DNA from: Tardiphaga alba
GTDB taxonomy: Bacteria; Pseudomonadota; Alphaproteobacteria; Rhizobiales; Xanthobacteraceae
DNA: 64,000 nt
NCBI RefSeq assembly: GCF_018279705.1
Contig: NZ_CP036498.1
Span: 62,001 to 126,000 of the forward strand
Direction: 5' to 3'
Part shown: positions 19,665 through 29,151 of the stretch, one piece after another
Position numbering within the stretch: position 1 is the first letter of the stretch
How the letters are laid out: each line of letters starts with the position of its first letter
Notes under the pieces: generated by a model
What the model saw: only the letters and a program-made list of their open reading frames with translations
The model's database searches: none
What the model was told of the DNA's origin: nothing
Translations under genes and position numbers: made by a program

Positions 19665-20355
19665 GTCGGTGTCATATGGCACTTCATTTGCGGCGGTCGA
19701 GGGGTGGCTGCGCACGTTTGCGTGCCTGCTGATGGCCGGATGGCTCGTCACATTGCCGCAGGGGGCTGCTCACGCACAGGCTCCCGCCAAGCCGGTGAAA
19801 CTCGTCGTGCTCGGCGATTCCCTCAGCGCCGGCTATGGCTTGCCGGCCACGGCGGCCTTCCCGGTCCGGCTGCAAAAGGCCCTGACGGATAAGGGCGTGG
19901 CGGTCGACATCACTAATGCCGGGGTCTCCGGCGATACCACCTCGGGCGGTCTTGGCCGGCTCGACTGGTCCGTTCCCGACGGCACCCAGGGCGTGATCGT
20001 CGAGCTTGGCGCCAATGACGCGCTGCGCGGCGTCGATCCGAAGATACCGCGTGAGGCGCTCACCGAGATCGTCAAGCGGCTGCAGGCGCGCGGCATCAAG
20101 GTCCTCCTTTGCGGCATGCTGGCACCGCCGAATTACGGCAAGGACTATGCGGACAAGTTCAACGCGATCTATCCGGATCTCGCCAAGCAGTTCGACATTC
20201 CCCTGTATCCGTTCTTCCTCGATGGCGTTGCCGGCAACACCGCACTGAACCTGCCCGACGGCATGCACCCGACGGCTGATGGCGTTGACATCGTGGTGAA
20301 CAAGATCTTGCCGACGGTGGAAACTTTCGTGGCAACGCTTGCGCCGAAGAACTAA
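19651..20355 (+). CDS. tesA: arylesterase / multifunctional GDSL lipase-thioesterase
   Basis: A periplasmic SGNH hydrolase of about 234 residues. The N-terminal signal peptide has core TFACLLMAGWLVTLP and ends AHA before QAPAK. Block I is VVLGDSLSAGYG (Ser57), block II GVSGDTTSGG, block III ELGANDALRG (Asn), and block V DGMHPTADG (Asp203, His206). It hydrolyses acyl thioesters and aryl or lysophospholipid esters in characterised homologues. ATG 19651 has gaggtg 3-4 nt upstream; ATG 19663 is the alternative. It overlaps the 5' end of the divergent ATPase gene. Confidence 0.92.
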   Translation: MRVSMSVSYGTSFAAVEGWLRTFACLLMAGWLVTLPQGAAHAQAPAKPVKLVVLGDSLSAGYGLPATAAFPVRLQKALTDKGVAVDITNAGVSGDTTSGGLGRLDWSVPDGTQGVIVELGANDALRGVDPKIPREALTEIVKRLQARGIKVLLCGMLAPPNYGKDYADKFNAIYPDLAKQFDIPLYPFFLDGVAGNTALNLPDGMHPTADGVDIVVNKILPTVETFVATLAPKN

Positions 20356-20611
20356 GCAATTGCCGCGCTAGCGATCATGCCTCGCAGGACGCTGTCGAGT
20401 TATCCGGAACCTGACGCTGCGATGACACGCGTTGCTTCGCAGAGTCACATAACTCGGGTACAAAATAGACATCGGTGATTCGTCGGTCTTCCTCGACTCA
20501 CCGGCTCGTTTGTTCGGGCATGATTTTCGCCGAGCGGTGCGTCCGTGCGTCAGCACATGGATACGCAGCACCCTTCGGCGAAAATCGCGCCCCGACAAAA
20601 AGGAGCTGCCT

Positions 20612-21214
20612 ATGCCGCGTCTATTCGCCGGACTGGAGATACCAGCCGATATCGGCCAGACATTGGCCAATTTGCGTGGTGGCCTGCCAGGCGCGCGCTG
20701 GATCGATCCCGAAAATTATCACGTCACGCTTCGCTTCATCGGCGACATCGACGGCATCTCCGCCAATGAGATCGCTCAGCTGATGTCACGCGTCGAACGC
20801 AAGCCGTTCGACGTGACTATCCGCGGTCTCTCCAGCTTCGGTGGCAACAAGCCCCGCGCCATCGTGGCATCGGTGGAGCCGAGCAGGCCGCTGCTCGAAT
20901 TGCAAGCCGAACTGGAACGGCTCGTGCGCCGCTGCGGCGTGGGGCCAGAGAGCCGCAAATTCACGCCGCATGTGACGCTGGCGCGCCTGCGCGATGCGTC
21001 CTGCCGCGATGTCGCCGACTATCTCTCGGTGCGCGGATATTTCCCCAGCAAGACCTTCAGAGCGTCGGAATTCGTGCTGTTCTCGTCACGCGCTTCGACC
21101 GGCGGCGGCCCTTATCTGGTGGAGGATTCCTACGCGCTGTGCGCGGCCGATATCGATCGCACGCAGCCCCCGCGGCATACGCTCATGCCAGCGTCCACAC
21201 CGCGGTATTCTTGA
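20612..21214 (+). CDS. thpR: RNA 2',3'-cyclic phosphodiesterase
   Basis: A 200-residue 2H phosphoesterase (LigT/ThpR) that opens 2',3'-cyclic phosphates at RNA ends. Both HxTx signatures are present: His37 (HVTL) and His120 (HVTL). Start ATG 20612 with aaggag 7 nt upstream; in-frame codons before it lack support. The 3' end overlaps the convergent methyltransferase gene by about 32 nt. The 256-nt gap between tesA and this gene shows no other gene. Confidence 0.92.
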   Translation: MPRLFAGLEIPADIGQTLANLRGGLPGARWIDPENYHVTLRFIGDIDGISANEIAQLMSRVERKPFDVTIRGLSSFGGNKPRAIVASVEPSRPLLELQAELERLVRRCGVGPESRKFTPHVTLARLRDASCRDVADYLSVRGYFPSKTFRASEFVLFSSRASTGGGPYLVEDSYALCAADIDRTQPPRHTLMPASTPRYS

Positions 21215-21853
21215 TCTCGGCATCTTCGAGATCGCGCGTCACCGGCACCTGGTATTCGGCCAGCTTTCGCAACCGGTCTTTCGGCAGATAGCTGCGGCCG
21301 GGATCGCCGATCAGCACGGTGACGCCGCGTGCGGCGTGCCGGGACAGAAACGCGTAGGCACGTTCCGCCGTATCGCGTTCGTAGAAAATATCACCGGCGA
21401 GGATCGTCTGCGCATCGGGTGCAGCGGCCTCGCAGAGCAGATCATCCCCCGCGCCTCGACGACCACGCCGTTATCATCCGCATTGATGGCAATCGCGGCG
21501 CGCGCGAAGCCATCGATGTCATAACCGATGACGCTGTTCGCGCCGGCCTTCATCGCGGCAATCGCGACCAGTCCCGATCCCGATGCGAGATCGAGTACGG
21601 CGCGCCCGGCGACATGTTCCCGGTGATCGAGCACGAACCGCGCCAGCGCCTGCCCACCGGCCCAGGCGAACGCCCAGAACGGCGGCGGCAGGCCGGCTTC
21701 GCCGAGCTCTTCCTCGGTCTTGCTCCATAGCGGCACGGCTTCGTCAGCCACATGCAGCGAGATCTCCGGCACCAGCGGCACCGGCAGCAGGCGCGTATTC
21801 GCGCGGATGAATCCAACGGGATCGATGATCGCAGGCTTGATGCCCGCGCTCAC
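21183..21853 (-). CDS. class I SAM-dependent methyltransferase (frameshifted in this sequence)
   Basis: Rossmann methyltransferase of the ETFB/nicotinamide N-methyltransferase-like group, expected about 223 residues. N-terminal FIRANTRLLPVPLVPEISLH is followed by LPPPFWAFAWAGGQALARF, motif I LDLASGSGLVAIAAM, and GYDIDGFARAAI. The published frame degrades after VVEARG. One extra G at the run 21446-21450 restores DDLLCE and then GDIFYERDTAERAYAFL to a stop at 21183. The GTG at 21853 overlaps the EVE gene stop (GTGA), which implies coupling. Protein-lysine methylation is possible by family resemblance; no substrate is known. Confidence 0.78.
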
Positions 21854-22266
21854 AGTCCGCCCATCTTGCAGAGCAGCTTCCATTCCTCGGCGGTGATCGG
21901 CGGCACCGACAGGCGGGACTGTTTGATGATCGCGACATCAGCCAGTTTCGGCTCGGCCTTGATCGCCGCCAGCGACACCGGGCGCGGCAGATCCTGCACG
22001 GCCTTGACGTCGACGCAGACCCACGGCGTTCCCGGCTCGGCCGTGGGATCGGGATGATGCTCCTTCACGATCTCGGCGATCCCCACGATCTCCTTGCCGA
22101 TATTGGAATGATAGAAGAAGGCGCGGTCGCCTTTCTTCATCTTCATCATGTTCAGCTTGGCGGTGTGGTTGCGGATGCCGGTCCATTCGGTGCCCTTGGC
22201 ACCCGCCGCTTTCTGCTCGTCCCACGACCAGGCGTCGGGCTCCGATTTGATCAGCCAGTATTGCAT
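21850..22266 (-). CDS. EVE domain protein
   Basis: A 138-residue single-domain EVE/PUA-like protein. It starts MQYWLIKSEPDAWSW and has the WTGIRNHTAKLNMMKMKKGD segment that lines the ligand pocket, then AFFYHSNIGKEIVGIAEI. EVE domains bind modified bases in DNA or RNA in related systems; the ligand here is unknown. It lies 3 nt after gpsA and overlaps the methyltransferase start, so it belongs to the tsaD-gpsA-EVE-methyltransferase transcription unit, a common arrangement in alphaproteobacteria. Confidence 0.93.
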   Translation of the reverse strand: MQYWLIKSEPDAWSWDEQKAAGAKGTEWTGIRNHTAKLNMMKMKKGDRAFFYHSNIGKEIVGIAEIVKEHHPDPTAEPGTPWVCVDVKAVQDLPRPVSLAAIKAEPKLADVAIIKQSRLSVPPITAEEWKLLCKMGGL

Positions 22267-22269
22267 CGT

Positions 22270-23250
22270 CTAACCTTCCGCCTTGAACGGCCGCGTCAGC
22301 AAGCCTTCGATCACCTGATCGACGCTCAAACTGCCGCCGAGAATCATCGCCACCGCTTTCGCGACAGGCATATCGATATTGCTGGCTTCGGCCAGCTCGA
22401 TCAGCACCGGCGCGGTGAAGGCGCCTTCTGCCAGCTTGCCCGCCGGCGGCGGGTCGCCGCGGCCGAGCGCGACGCCGAGCGAAAAGTTTCGCGATTGCGC
22501 GCTGGAGCAGCTGAGAATGAGATCGCCAAGGCCGGAGAGACCCGAGATCGTCTCGGCCCGCGCGCCGCAGGCCACGCCAAGGCGCAATAGTTCGCTGAAG
22601 CCCCGCGTGGTCAGTGCTGCCAGCGCCGACGCGCCGAGTTCGCGGCCCACAACGATGCCGGCGGCAATCGCCAGCACATTCTTCGCGGCGCCGCCGATCT
22701 CGACGCCGCGCACATCCGTGGAGTGATAGGGCCGGAACGTCGCCGATCCCAATGCCTGCACGAGCTTGATCGCGACGTCCTCGTCGGCGCAGGCGAGCGT
22801 CACCGCGGTCGGCAAACCGGCCGCGACATCATCGGCAAAATTCGGACCCGACAGAATCGCCGGCAGCACATCCGGCGCGACCTCGGCGATCACCTCGGTC
22901 ATGAATTTATGCGAGCCCTGTTCGATACCCTTGGCACAGGCGACCACTGGCTTGCCTGCCGTCAGCAGCGGCGCGACGGCCGTCAGCGCCTCGCGCAATT
23001 GCTGCGACGGCACGGCGAGCAGGATGATATCGGCCCGCGCGGCGAGCGCGAGATCCGACGTGACGAACACGGCATCATCGATGCCTGCACTCGGCAGCCG
23101 CGGATTGCTGCGTGAGGTCTGCATCATCTCGGCCGCCGCCGGTGAGCGCGCATAGAGCACGACCTCGCGCCCGGCACGTGCTGCGACATCGGCGAGCGCG
23201 GTGCCATAGGCTCCGGCTCCGATCACGGCGACCGACTGAAACGCGCTCAT
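22270..23250 (-). CDS. gpsA: glycerol-3-phosphate dehydrogenase [NAD(P)+]
   Basis: A 326-residue enzyme that makes sn-glycerol 3-phosphate from dihydroxyacetone phosphate for phospholipid synthesis. N-terminal dinucleotide-binding motif [30 protein letters not shown]; the catalytic Lys region [15 protein letters not shown]; the glycerol-phosphate pocket [22 protein letters not shown] 23250 is chosen over upstream in-frame codons because it begins the canonical fold and leaves a 4-nt gap after tsaD. Confidence 0.96.
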   Translation of the reverse strand: MSAFQSVAVIGAGAYGTALADVAARAGREVVLYARSPAAAEMMQTSRSNPRLPSAGIDDAVFVTSDLALAARADIILLAVPSQQLREALTAVAPLLTAGKPVVACAKGIEQGSHKFMTEVIAEVAPDVLPAILSGPNFADDVAAGLPTAVTLACADEDVAIKLVQALGSATFRPYHSTDVRGVEIGGAAKNVLAIAAGIVVGRELGASALAALTTRGFSELLRLGVACGARAETISGLSGLGDLILSCSSAQSRNFSLGVALGRGDPPPAGKLAEGAFTAPVLIELAEASNIDMPVAKAVAMILGGSLSVDQVIEGLLTRPFKAEG

Positions 23251-23254
23251 CGCA

Positions 23255-24361
23255 TCAATATCCCGCACGGCTGTTCTTGTGTCCGGCCGGCGCCTTTGCA
23301 TCGGCATCGAGCAGCCAGCGTGCGCGGGGCGCAGCGTCCATGCCGTCGGAAATGCCGAGCGCGAGACGTTCGGCGCCAGCCCAGGCGATCATCGCGCCAT
23401 TATCCGTGCAAAGCGCCGGTGGCGGCAGCAGCAGCACCGTGCCGGCCTTTCTTGCGATCGTCTCCAGCGCGCCGCGAATGGCCTGATTGGAGGCCACGCC
23501 GCCCGCCGCGACCAGCGCCTGCGGCGGTCCGAACCGTTCCTCGAAAATCCGCAAGCCCACTTTCAGCCTATCCGCCGTCGAGGCCAGCACGGCCGCCTGG
23601 AAACTCGCGCAGAGATCGGCGACGTCCTGCTCCTCCAGCGGCAGCAGGCGCGATGCTTCGTTGCGGACCGCCGTCTTCAGCCCGGACAGCGAAAAATTCG
23701 GCTCGGGCCGTCCGACCATCGGCCGCGGAAATTCGAACCGTGTCGCATTGCCCTGCGCAGCGGCCCGCTCCACCTGCGGACCGCCGGGATAGGGCAGGCC
23801 CAGCATCTTTGCGACCTTGTCGAATGCCTCGCCCATGGCGTCATCGACGGTGGTGCCCAGCCGCACATACTCACCGACGCCGAGCACGGCGACGATTTGC
23901 GTATGCCCGCCGGAGACCAGGAACAGGCAATAGGGAAATACCAGCGGCTCGGTGAGCCGCGGCGTCAGCGCATGAGCCTCGAGATGGTTCACCGCGATGA
24001 GCGGCGTATCGTGCACCATCGCGATCGCCTTCGCCGTGGTGAGGCCCACGATCACCCCGCCGATCAGCCCCGGCCCGGCTGCTGCCGCGACGCCTGCGAG
24101 ATCGGCATAACCGACGCCGGCCTCACGCATGGCGCGGTCGATCAACCCGTCCAGCAGGTCGATATGGGCGCGGGCCGCGATCTCCGGCACCACGCCGCCA
24201 TAGGGTGCGTGATCCCCAATCTGCGAATGCACGATATTGGACAGGATGCGGCCGCTGCCGTCCGGCGCCCGTTCGATCACGGCGGCTGCGGTCTCGTCGC
24301 AGGTCGTCTCGATCCCCAGCACCAGCATCGGCCTGTCATCGGTCAAACTTGCGTCGGTCAC
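23255..24361 (-). CDS. tsaD: tRNA N6-adenosine threonylcarbamoyltransferase
   Basis: A Kae1/Qri7/YgjD-family enzyme that transfers threonylcarbamoyl to A37 of ANN-decoding tRNAs together with TsaB and TsaE. Metal-binding His pair [10 protein letters not shown], phosphate loops [13 protein letters not shown] and [11 protein letters not shown], and the SGGHTQIV motif. The GTG at 24361 is preferred because aagga lies 6 nt upstream; ATG 24328 ([10 protein letters not shown]) is a close alternative. It heads the tsaD-gpsA-EVE-methyltransferase unit and is divergent from hemD. Confidence 0.95.
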   Translation of the reverse strand: MTDASLTDDRPMLVLGIETTCDETAAAVIERAPDGSGRILSNIVHSQIGDHAPYGGVVPEIAARAHIDLLDGLIDRAMREAGVGYADLAGVAAAAGPGLIGGVIVGLTTAKAIAMVHDTPLIAVNHLEAHALTPRLTEPLVFPYCLFLVSGGHTQIVAVLGVGEYVRLGTTVDDAMGEAFDKVAKMLGLPYPGGPQVERAAAQGNATRFEFPRPMVGRPEPNFSLSGLKTAVRNEASRLLPLEEQDVADLCASFQAAVLASTADRLKVGLRIFEERFGPPQALVAAGGVASNQAIRGALETIARKAGTVLLLPPPALCTDNGAMIAWAGAERLALGISDGMDAAPRARWLLDADAKAPAGHKNSRAGY

Positions 24362-24475
24362 GCTTGGTCCTTGCTTTGTCAGCGGAATATGGGTTCTTGC
24401 TGCCCCGGCAGTAGCATTGCGGGGTCGCAAAGTGCAATCACCGCGGCCTCTGCCCCGAAACCATGAGGGTCCCCC

Positions 24476-25207
24476 ATGGCCATTCTCGTCACCCGCCCGC
24501 AGCCCGACAATGCCCGCACCATCGCCGCTTTGCGCGCGCAGGGACATGTTGCGCTGGCGGCACCCATGCTGCGCTTCGAAAAGGTGCTGTTCTCGCTCGA
24601 TACCGATGCCGATATCGGCGCCGTCATCGTCACCTCGGCCAATGCCCTGCGCGGCCTCGCCGACCAGCCCGCAGCCAACCGCCTGTTCCGGCTTCCTGTC
24701 TTCGCGGTAGGCGACCGCACCGCGCAGGCGGCCCAGGACACCGGTTTCAGGGATGTCATCTCAGCCGGCGGCGACGCCAATGACCTGCGCGCGTTGCTGG
24801 CAGCGCGGGCGCAGTCCGTGAAACCGCTGCTCTATCTCGCCGGCGCCGATCTCTCCCGCGATCTCGCTGCCGAACTCGGCGCGCGCGGTTTCGAGGTCGT
24901 CACCCACACCACCTATCGCATGGCACCGGTCACCGATCTGCCGGATGATGTGGCCGGCGCTTTCGCCGCCGGCCAGATCGACGCCGTGCTGCATTACTCC
25001 CGGCGCAGCGCTCGCGCCTTCTTCAAGGCGACAGGCCTTGGCGGCGTCGAGATTTCTGCTTTGGCGATCCCGCATCTCTGTCTTTCCGCACAGGTCGCGC
25101 AGATTGCTCATGACGCCGGTGCGACAAAAGTCATGGCCGCAGCCGAGCCAAACGAAGACGCCTTATTCGCAACGCTCACCCGTGCCATCCCGCCAAATGC
25201 ACGCTAG
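24476..25207 (+). CDS. hemD: uroporphyrinogen-III synthase
   Basis: A 243-residue HemD, which closes hydroxymethylbilane into uroporphyrinogen III for heme and other tetrapyrroles. The two-lobed fold is recognisable from [62 protein letters not shown] and [12 protein letters not shown]. Sequence conservation in this family is low, so the call leans on these blocks and on the mic60-hemY neighbourhood. A very strong terminator hairpin overlaps the stop codon. Confidence 0.9.
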   Translation: MAILVTRPQPDNARTIAALRAQGHVALAAPMLRFEKVLFSLDTDADIGAVIVTSANALRGLADQPAANRLFRLPVFAVGDRTAQAAQDTGFRDVISAGGDANDLRALLAARAQSVKPLLYLAGADLSRDLAAELGARGFEVVTHTTYRMAPVTDLPDDVAGAFAAGQIDAVLHYSRRSARAFFKATGLGGVEISALAIPHLCLSAQVAQIAHDAGATKVMAAAEPNEDALFATLTRAIPPNAR

Positions 25208-25250
25208 GGTCGGATTCATCTCCGATGAAGCCGACCCTAGCGTTTTCGTT
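25202..25250 (+). terminator. Rho-independent terminator overlapping the hemD stop
   Basis: cgctagggtcgg pairs with ccgaccctagcg, and inside it ttcatc pairs with gatgaa around a tcc loop. The long stem has only a single a/g mismatch and is followed by TTTTCGTTT. The hemD stop TAG lies within the 5' arm. Confidence 0.88.
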
Positions 25251-25255
25251 TGCCT

Positions 25256-25304
25256 GAGCATGATCTTATCCGAAAACCGGTATCCACTTTTCTGGATCAT
25301 GCTC
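25256..25304. repeat. palindromic repeat gagcatgatc type (family D, copy 1)
   Basis: gagcatgatc at the left and gatcatgctc at the right enclose ttatccgaaaaccggtatcc-acttttctg. A shorter relative lies at 54108-54141. This form is frequent in intergenic DNA of Bradyrhizobium relatives. Confidence 0.75.
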
Positions 25305-25376
25305 TAGAAACCGACGTTAACAGAGAGGCCACCGAATCCCTGCTAAGGGTCGGCATGCTTTGAAGGAACCTGTGCC

Positions 25377-26591
25377 ATGGCCGATGATAGCGAAACCGGA
25401 TCGGTTCCGAATGCCGGCCGGCCAAAACGCCAGCCGCCGACCCTCGAACTGGCCGCGACCCACGTGACCGAACGCACTGTTGCCAGCGAGACTCCGCCAA
25501 GCGAAGAGCCGGCTTCGCCGCAAGATGCTGCACAAGGCACTGCACCTGACGAAACGGCTGCCCAGAGCACTCCACATATCGACACGGCCCCGTCCGACAT
25601 GCCTCCCGAGCCTGTGGAACCCGTAACGGAAGAGCCGGCACCTCCGCCGCCTCAGCGCGAACGCGCTGCCATCCTGCTGCCGATCGCCGCAGGTGCTTTG
25701 GCAGGTGCGGTGGTCGCGGGCACCACATGGTTCGTACTCAACAGCCTGTCCGTGCCCGACCGGTCGGAGATCGATGCGCTGACCGCGCGGATTGCCCAGC
25801 TCGAAGCGCGTCCCGCACCGAAGCCGGACACTAGCGCCGCCACCCGCATCGACGGTCTGGAGAAATCCATCGCCGCCTTGCGTGGCGACCTCACCAACGC
25901 AAAGACGCAGTCGGACCGTGCCGTGGCCGAGATCAATCAGCTCAAATCCGCCCCGCGCAGCACGACCGCCGTGGTCGATCTCGCGCCGATCACCGAACGC
26001 CTGAATGCCATCGAGCGCGCCGCCGGCGACCTGAAGTCATCGACCGATCAGCAGAATGCAAAACCTGCCGATGATGTGGCATTGCGCCGAACCGTCGCCG
26101 CCTCGCTGCTCGATACATCGGTGCGACAAAGCGAGCCTTACGCCAGCGCGCTTGCCGCAGTGAAGCCACTGGCCAGCAATGCCACGCAACTGACGCCGCT
26201 CGATGCCTTCGCCACCACCGGCGTTCCGAATGACGCCACCCTTAGCCGCGAGCTGCTCACACTGCTGCCGAAGCTCGCACCGGCAAAGACCGAGACTGTG
26301 GCCGCCGGCACCGGTTTCCTCGACCGTCTGCAAGCCGGCGCCGCCAAGCTCGTGCGCATCGAGCGCAGCGATGCCGTGAGCAGCAACATCAGCGCCGTGG
26401 CGCGCGCGGGCGCTGCCGCACGCAGCAACGATGTCACCACCGCGAAGCGCGAGCTGCTGACGCTCGCCCCCGCCGAGCGGGCCACTGTGCAGCCATGGCT
26501 CGACAAGCTCGCCGCGCGCGATGCAGCGCTGGCAGCCTCCCGTCAATTCGCAGCCGACGCGATGGCGGCGCTCTCCAAACCAGCGCCGTGA
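25377..26591 (+). CDS. alphaproteobacterial Mic60 (mitofilin-like) membrane protein
   Basis: A 404-residue inner-membrane protein. A long acidic, Pro-rich cytoplasmic N-terminus (1-94) precedes one membrane helix (97-122, ILLPIAAGALAGAVVAGTTW). A coiled coil follows (about 128-190, DALTARIAQLEA then IDGLEKSIAALRGDL), and then a helical C-terminal mitofilin-like domain. It sits between hemD and hemY, the position where the mitochondrial Mic60 homologue occurs in alphaproteobacteria. Homologues shape intracytoplasmic membranes and tether the outer membrane. Start ATG 25377 with aagga upstream. The hemY start follows 7 nt after its stop, so the two are co-transcribed. Confidence 0.85.
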   Translation: MADDSETGSVPNAGRPKRQPPTLELAATHVTERTVASETPPSEEPASPQDAAQGTAPDETAAQSTPHIDTAPSDMPPEPVEPVTEEPAPPPPQRERAAILLPIAAGALAGAVVAGTTWFVLNSLSVPDRSEIDALTARIAQLEARPAPKPDTSAATRIDGLEKSIAALRGDLTNAKTQSDRAVAEINQLKSAPRSTTAVVDLAPITERLNAIERAAGDLKSSTDQQNAKPADDVALRRTVAASLLDTSVRQSEPYASALAAVKPLASNATQLTPLDAFATTGVPNDATLSRELLTLLPKLAPAKTETVAAGTGFLDRLQAGAAKLVRIERSDAVSSNISAVARAGAAARSNDVTTAKRELLTLAPAERATVQPWLDKLAARDAALAASRQFAADAMAALSKPAP

Positions 26592-26598
26592 GCCTCCA

Positions 26599-28323
26599 AT
26601 GATCCGTATCGTTGCCTTTCTCGTTCTCATCGCGCTTCTGGCTTTCGGCGCCGCATGGGTGGCCGACCAGACCGGCGATGTCGCCATGTCCTGGGGTGGC
26701 TGGACGATCTCGACGTCACTGCCGGTCTTCGTGCTGGTGCTTGGCCTCGTCATCCTGACCGGCATGCTCGCGGTGTGGCTGCTGTTCAGCATCTGGCGCG
26801 GCCCGGAACGCTATCGCCGTCATTGCCGCAACAAGCGTCAGGCGCGCGGGCGTCACGCCGTCACGCAGGGCCTGCTCGCCATCGGCCAGGGCGATGGCGC
26901 TGCAGCCAAACGCCATTCCGGTGTCGCCAGGCGGCTCACGTCAAACGATCCCCTGGCGTTGCTGCTGCAGGCACAATCGGCCCAGCTCGACGGCGATCGC
27001 GCCGGCGCTCATCGCGCGTTCCAGGCGATGGCCGAGCGTCAGGATACGCGGCTGCTCGGCTTGCGCGGCCTTTTCATCGAGGCCCAACGCAGCGACGATC
27101 CGCAAAGTGCCGTGGCACTGGCCGAGGAAGCCCTCAAACTCACGCCGAATTCCACATGGGCCGCGCAGGCCGTGCTCGGCTTCCGTTGCGCCCAGTCCGA
27201 CTGGACCGGCGCGCTGAAGATCCTCGATGCCAATCTGTCGTCCGGGCTGATCGACCGCGTCGCCTATCGTCGTCAGCGCGGCGTGCTGCTCACCGCCCGC
27301 GCGCTCGACGCCGAAACCAAGGACCGCGACCTTTCCCGCGACAGCGCCGCGGAAGCCATTCGCCTCGCGCCGACGCTGATCCCCGCCGCCGTGCTGGCCG
27401 CGCGCTTCCAGAGCGAAGCGCATCAGATCCGCCGCGCCATGAAGATCATCGAGACGGCCTGGCTGGCGCAGCCGCATCCCGATCTCGCCGATGCCTATGC
27501 CCATGTGAAACTCGGCGATTCCGCGCGCCAGCGCCAAGTCCGCGTCGAGACGCTCGCCGCCAAAGTCCCCGGCCATGTGGAAGGCGCTCTCGCCATCGCC
27601 CGCGCCGCCATCGACGCTGCCGAATATGCCCGCGCCCGCGAGGCACTGGCACCCTTCATCGCCGAACCGACCCAGCGCACCGCCATGCTGATGGCCGAAC
27701 TGGAACGCACCGAACACGGCGACAGCGGCCGTGCCCGCGCCTGGACCCTCCGCGCCGTCCGCGCCCGCCATGACCCGGTCTGGACCGCCGACGGCTATGT
27801 TTCGGAACGCTGGCGCCCGGTGTCGCCGGTCACCGGCCGGATCGACGCGTTCCAGTGGCAGGAGCCGCTGGCCGCATTGCCGTCCGGTGAGGCCGATCCG
27901 ATTGCCGCCATGGAAGCCGAAATCTTGCGTGAGACGGTGCTGGCGCCTCCGCTGACGGTCCCAAAACCGATGGCAGAGCCCGAACCGGCCACGCCCATCG
28001 CCGAAAAACCGCCCGAGCCCATCCTGACGCCCGCGGCCCCGGCCGAGCCGGATCTGGAACCGGTCGCCGAGACGCCCCCGCCGGCCGATATCCCGCCGCC
28101 CCCCAAGCCGGAGCCTGCCCCCGTCCCGCTGTTCCGCGAGCGCGCCGATATCGCCAAGGCCGCCAAGCCCGCGGTGCCGATCCCGGCCGTCATTCCCATC
28201 ACCCGCGCCCCGGATGATCCGGGCGTCGATGAGGATGATCCCTATCGCGATGAATTCGCCGAATTGAACAGCGGCCAGCAGCAAGGCGGCTGGCGCGGCT
28301 TCATGCGCCGCTGGGGCGGCTGA
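26599..28323 (+). CDS. hemY: HemY-like TPR membrane protein
   Basis: A 574-residue HemY_N/TPR protein. Two N-terminal membrane segments (about 3-21 and 43-66; FVLVLGLVILTGMLAVWLLF) are followed by RYRRHCRNKRQARGRHAVTQGL, typical of the family, TPR-like helices to about residue 400, and a long Pro/Glu-rich tail. Despite its name the proteobacterial protein is not the protoporphyrinogen oxidase of Gram-positive bacteria; its role in heme synthesis is unsettled. ATG 26599 lies just after mic60. The ORF frame continues upstream into mic60 but that part is not coding. Confidence 0.9.
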   Translation: MIRIVAFLVLIALLAFGAAWVADQTGDVAMSWGGWTISTSLPVFVLVLGLVILTGMLAVWLLFSIWRGPERYRRHCRNKRQARGRHAVTQGLLAIGQGDGAAAKRHSGVARRLTSNDPLALLLQAQSAQLDGDRAGAHRAFQAMAERQDTRLLGLRGLFIEAQRSDDPQSAVALAEEALKLTPNSTWAAQAVLGFRCAQSDWTGALKILDANLSSGLIDRVAYRRQRGVLLTARALDAETKDRDLSRDSAAEAIRLAPTLIPAAVLAARFQSEAHQIRRAMKIIETAWLAQPHPDLADAYAHVKLGDSARQRQVRVETLAAKVPGHVEGALAIARAAIDAAEYARAREALAPFIAEPTQRTAMLMAELERTEHGDSGRARAWTLRAVRARHDPVWTADGYVSERWRPVSPVTGRIDAFQWQEPLAALPSGEADPIAAMEAEILRETVLAPPLTVPKPMAEPEPATPIAEKPPEPILTPAAPAEPDLEPVAETPPPADIPPPPKPEPAPVPLFRERADIAKAAKPAVPIPAVIPITRAPDDPGVDEDDPYRDEFAELNSGQQQGGWRGFMRRWGG

Positions 28324-28451
28324 TCGAGACTAACTTCAAGGCCAGCGCTTTTCGCGCCGATTGGCCCTTCCGCGCCTTGCAAAACCGGGGTGCGGGCGAT
28401 ATCAGAGGCCTCATCGCGCCCGGCTGCCCAGCCGAATCGCGACCGTGGTTC

Positions 28452-28527
28452 GCCGCAATAGCTCAGTTGGTAGAGCACGTCATTCGTAATGACGGGGTCA
28501 CAGGTTCGAGTCCTGTTTGCGGCACCA
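28452..28527 (+). tRNA. tRNA-Thr (anticodon CGT)
   Basis: Full cloverleaf: acceptor gccgcaa/ttgcggc, D-arm with agctcagttggtagagc, anticodon arm gtcattCGTaatgac, T-arm acaggttcgagtcctgt, discriminator A at 28524 and encoded CCA at 28525-28527. Anticodon CGT decodes ACG. It lies between hemY and a toxin-antitoxin-like pair. No duplicate of its 3' end was found downstream. Confidence 0.97.
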
Positions 28528-28690
28528 TTTTTCGATTGACCTTTGGATTTGGCCAATGACCTTCGCGATATGCGTTGGCAGGTAAGATGGCACGCGCTTC
28601 CGCCTCGGAACCTTCATCCACCTGCATTGTTTTTTTGTTGCGTTTATTTCGAATATCGCATAGAGAAAATATTCAACGGGAGCAGAAATC

Positions 28691-29149
28691 ATGACCATTC
28701 CAGCCCTGGCCGAGGCCTTTGGCGGTCGATTGCCTTCCGCCAGCGAAAAGGCAGCCGCCAATCAACTTCGCCAAATTCTCGCTGCTCATACAGACGGCGA
28801 CACAACTCTTCGTGTCCTCGATGAAGCAACCCAGCAACCGTCCGAGGTGACGCTAGGGCCGGCATTGTCCAACATTCTCATGGAATTGCTTCGCCATATT
28901 GGCCGCGGTGATGCTGTGACGCTGGTGCCTGTGCATCAGATGCTGACCACTCAGCAGGCTGCCGACATCCTGAACGTGTCGCGTCCGTTCTTTATCGCAT
29001 TGTTGGAGAAGGACGAGATCAAGCACTCGCTGGTCGGTCGCCACCGCCGCGTTCGCGCGGAAGATCTGTTCGCCTATAAACTGGCGCGCGACAACAAGCG
29101 TAGCGGGGCTCTCGCGAACCTTGCTGAGATGGATGCGGAGCATCTCTAA
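28691..29149 (+). CDS. excisionase-type HTH protein, putative antitoxin
   Basis: A 152-residue protein. Residues about 84-130 form a MerR/Xis-like helix-turn-helix (LTTQQAADILNVSRPFFIAL, then HRRVRAEDLFAY). The N-terminal half is helical with no recognised domain. The gene stops 2 nt before a PIN-domain gene, the layout of a type II toxin-antitoxin pair, so it probably binds both the toxin and its own promoter. Start ATG 28691 with gggag 9 nt upstream. The upstream region is more AT-rich than the neighbourhood and holds ttcgaatatcgcatagag, a possible operator. Confidence 0.78.
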   Translation: MTIPALAEAFGGRLPSASEKAAANQLRQILAAHTDGDTTLRVLDEATQQPSEVTLGPALSNILMELLRHIGRGDAVTLVPVHQMLTTQQAADILNVSRPFFIALLEKDEIKHSLVGRHRRVRAEDLFAYKLARDNKRSGALANLAEMDAEHL

Positions 29150-29151
29150 AT

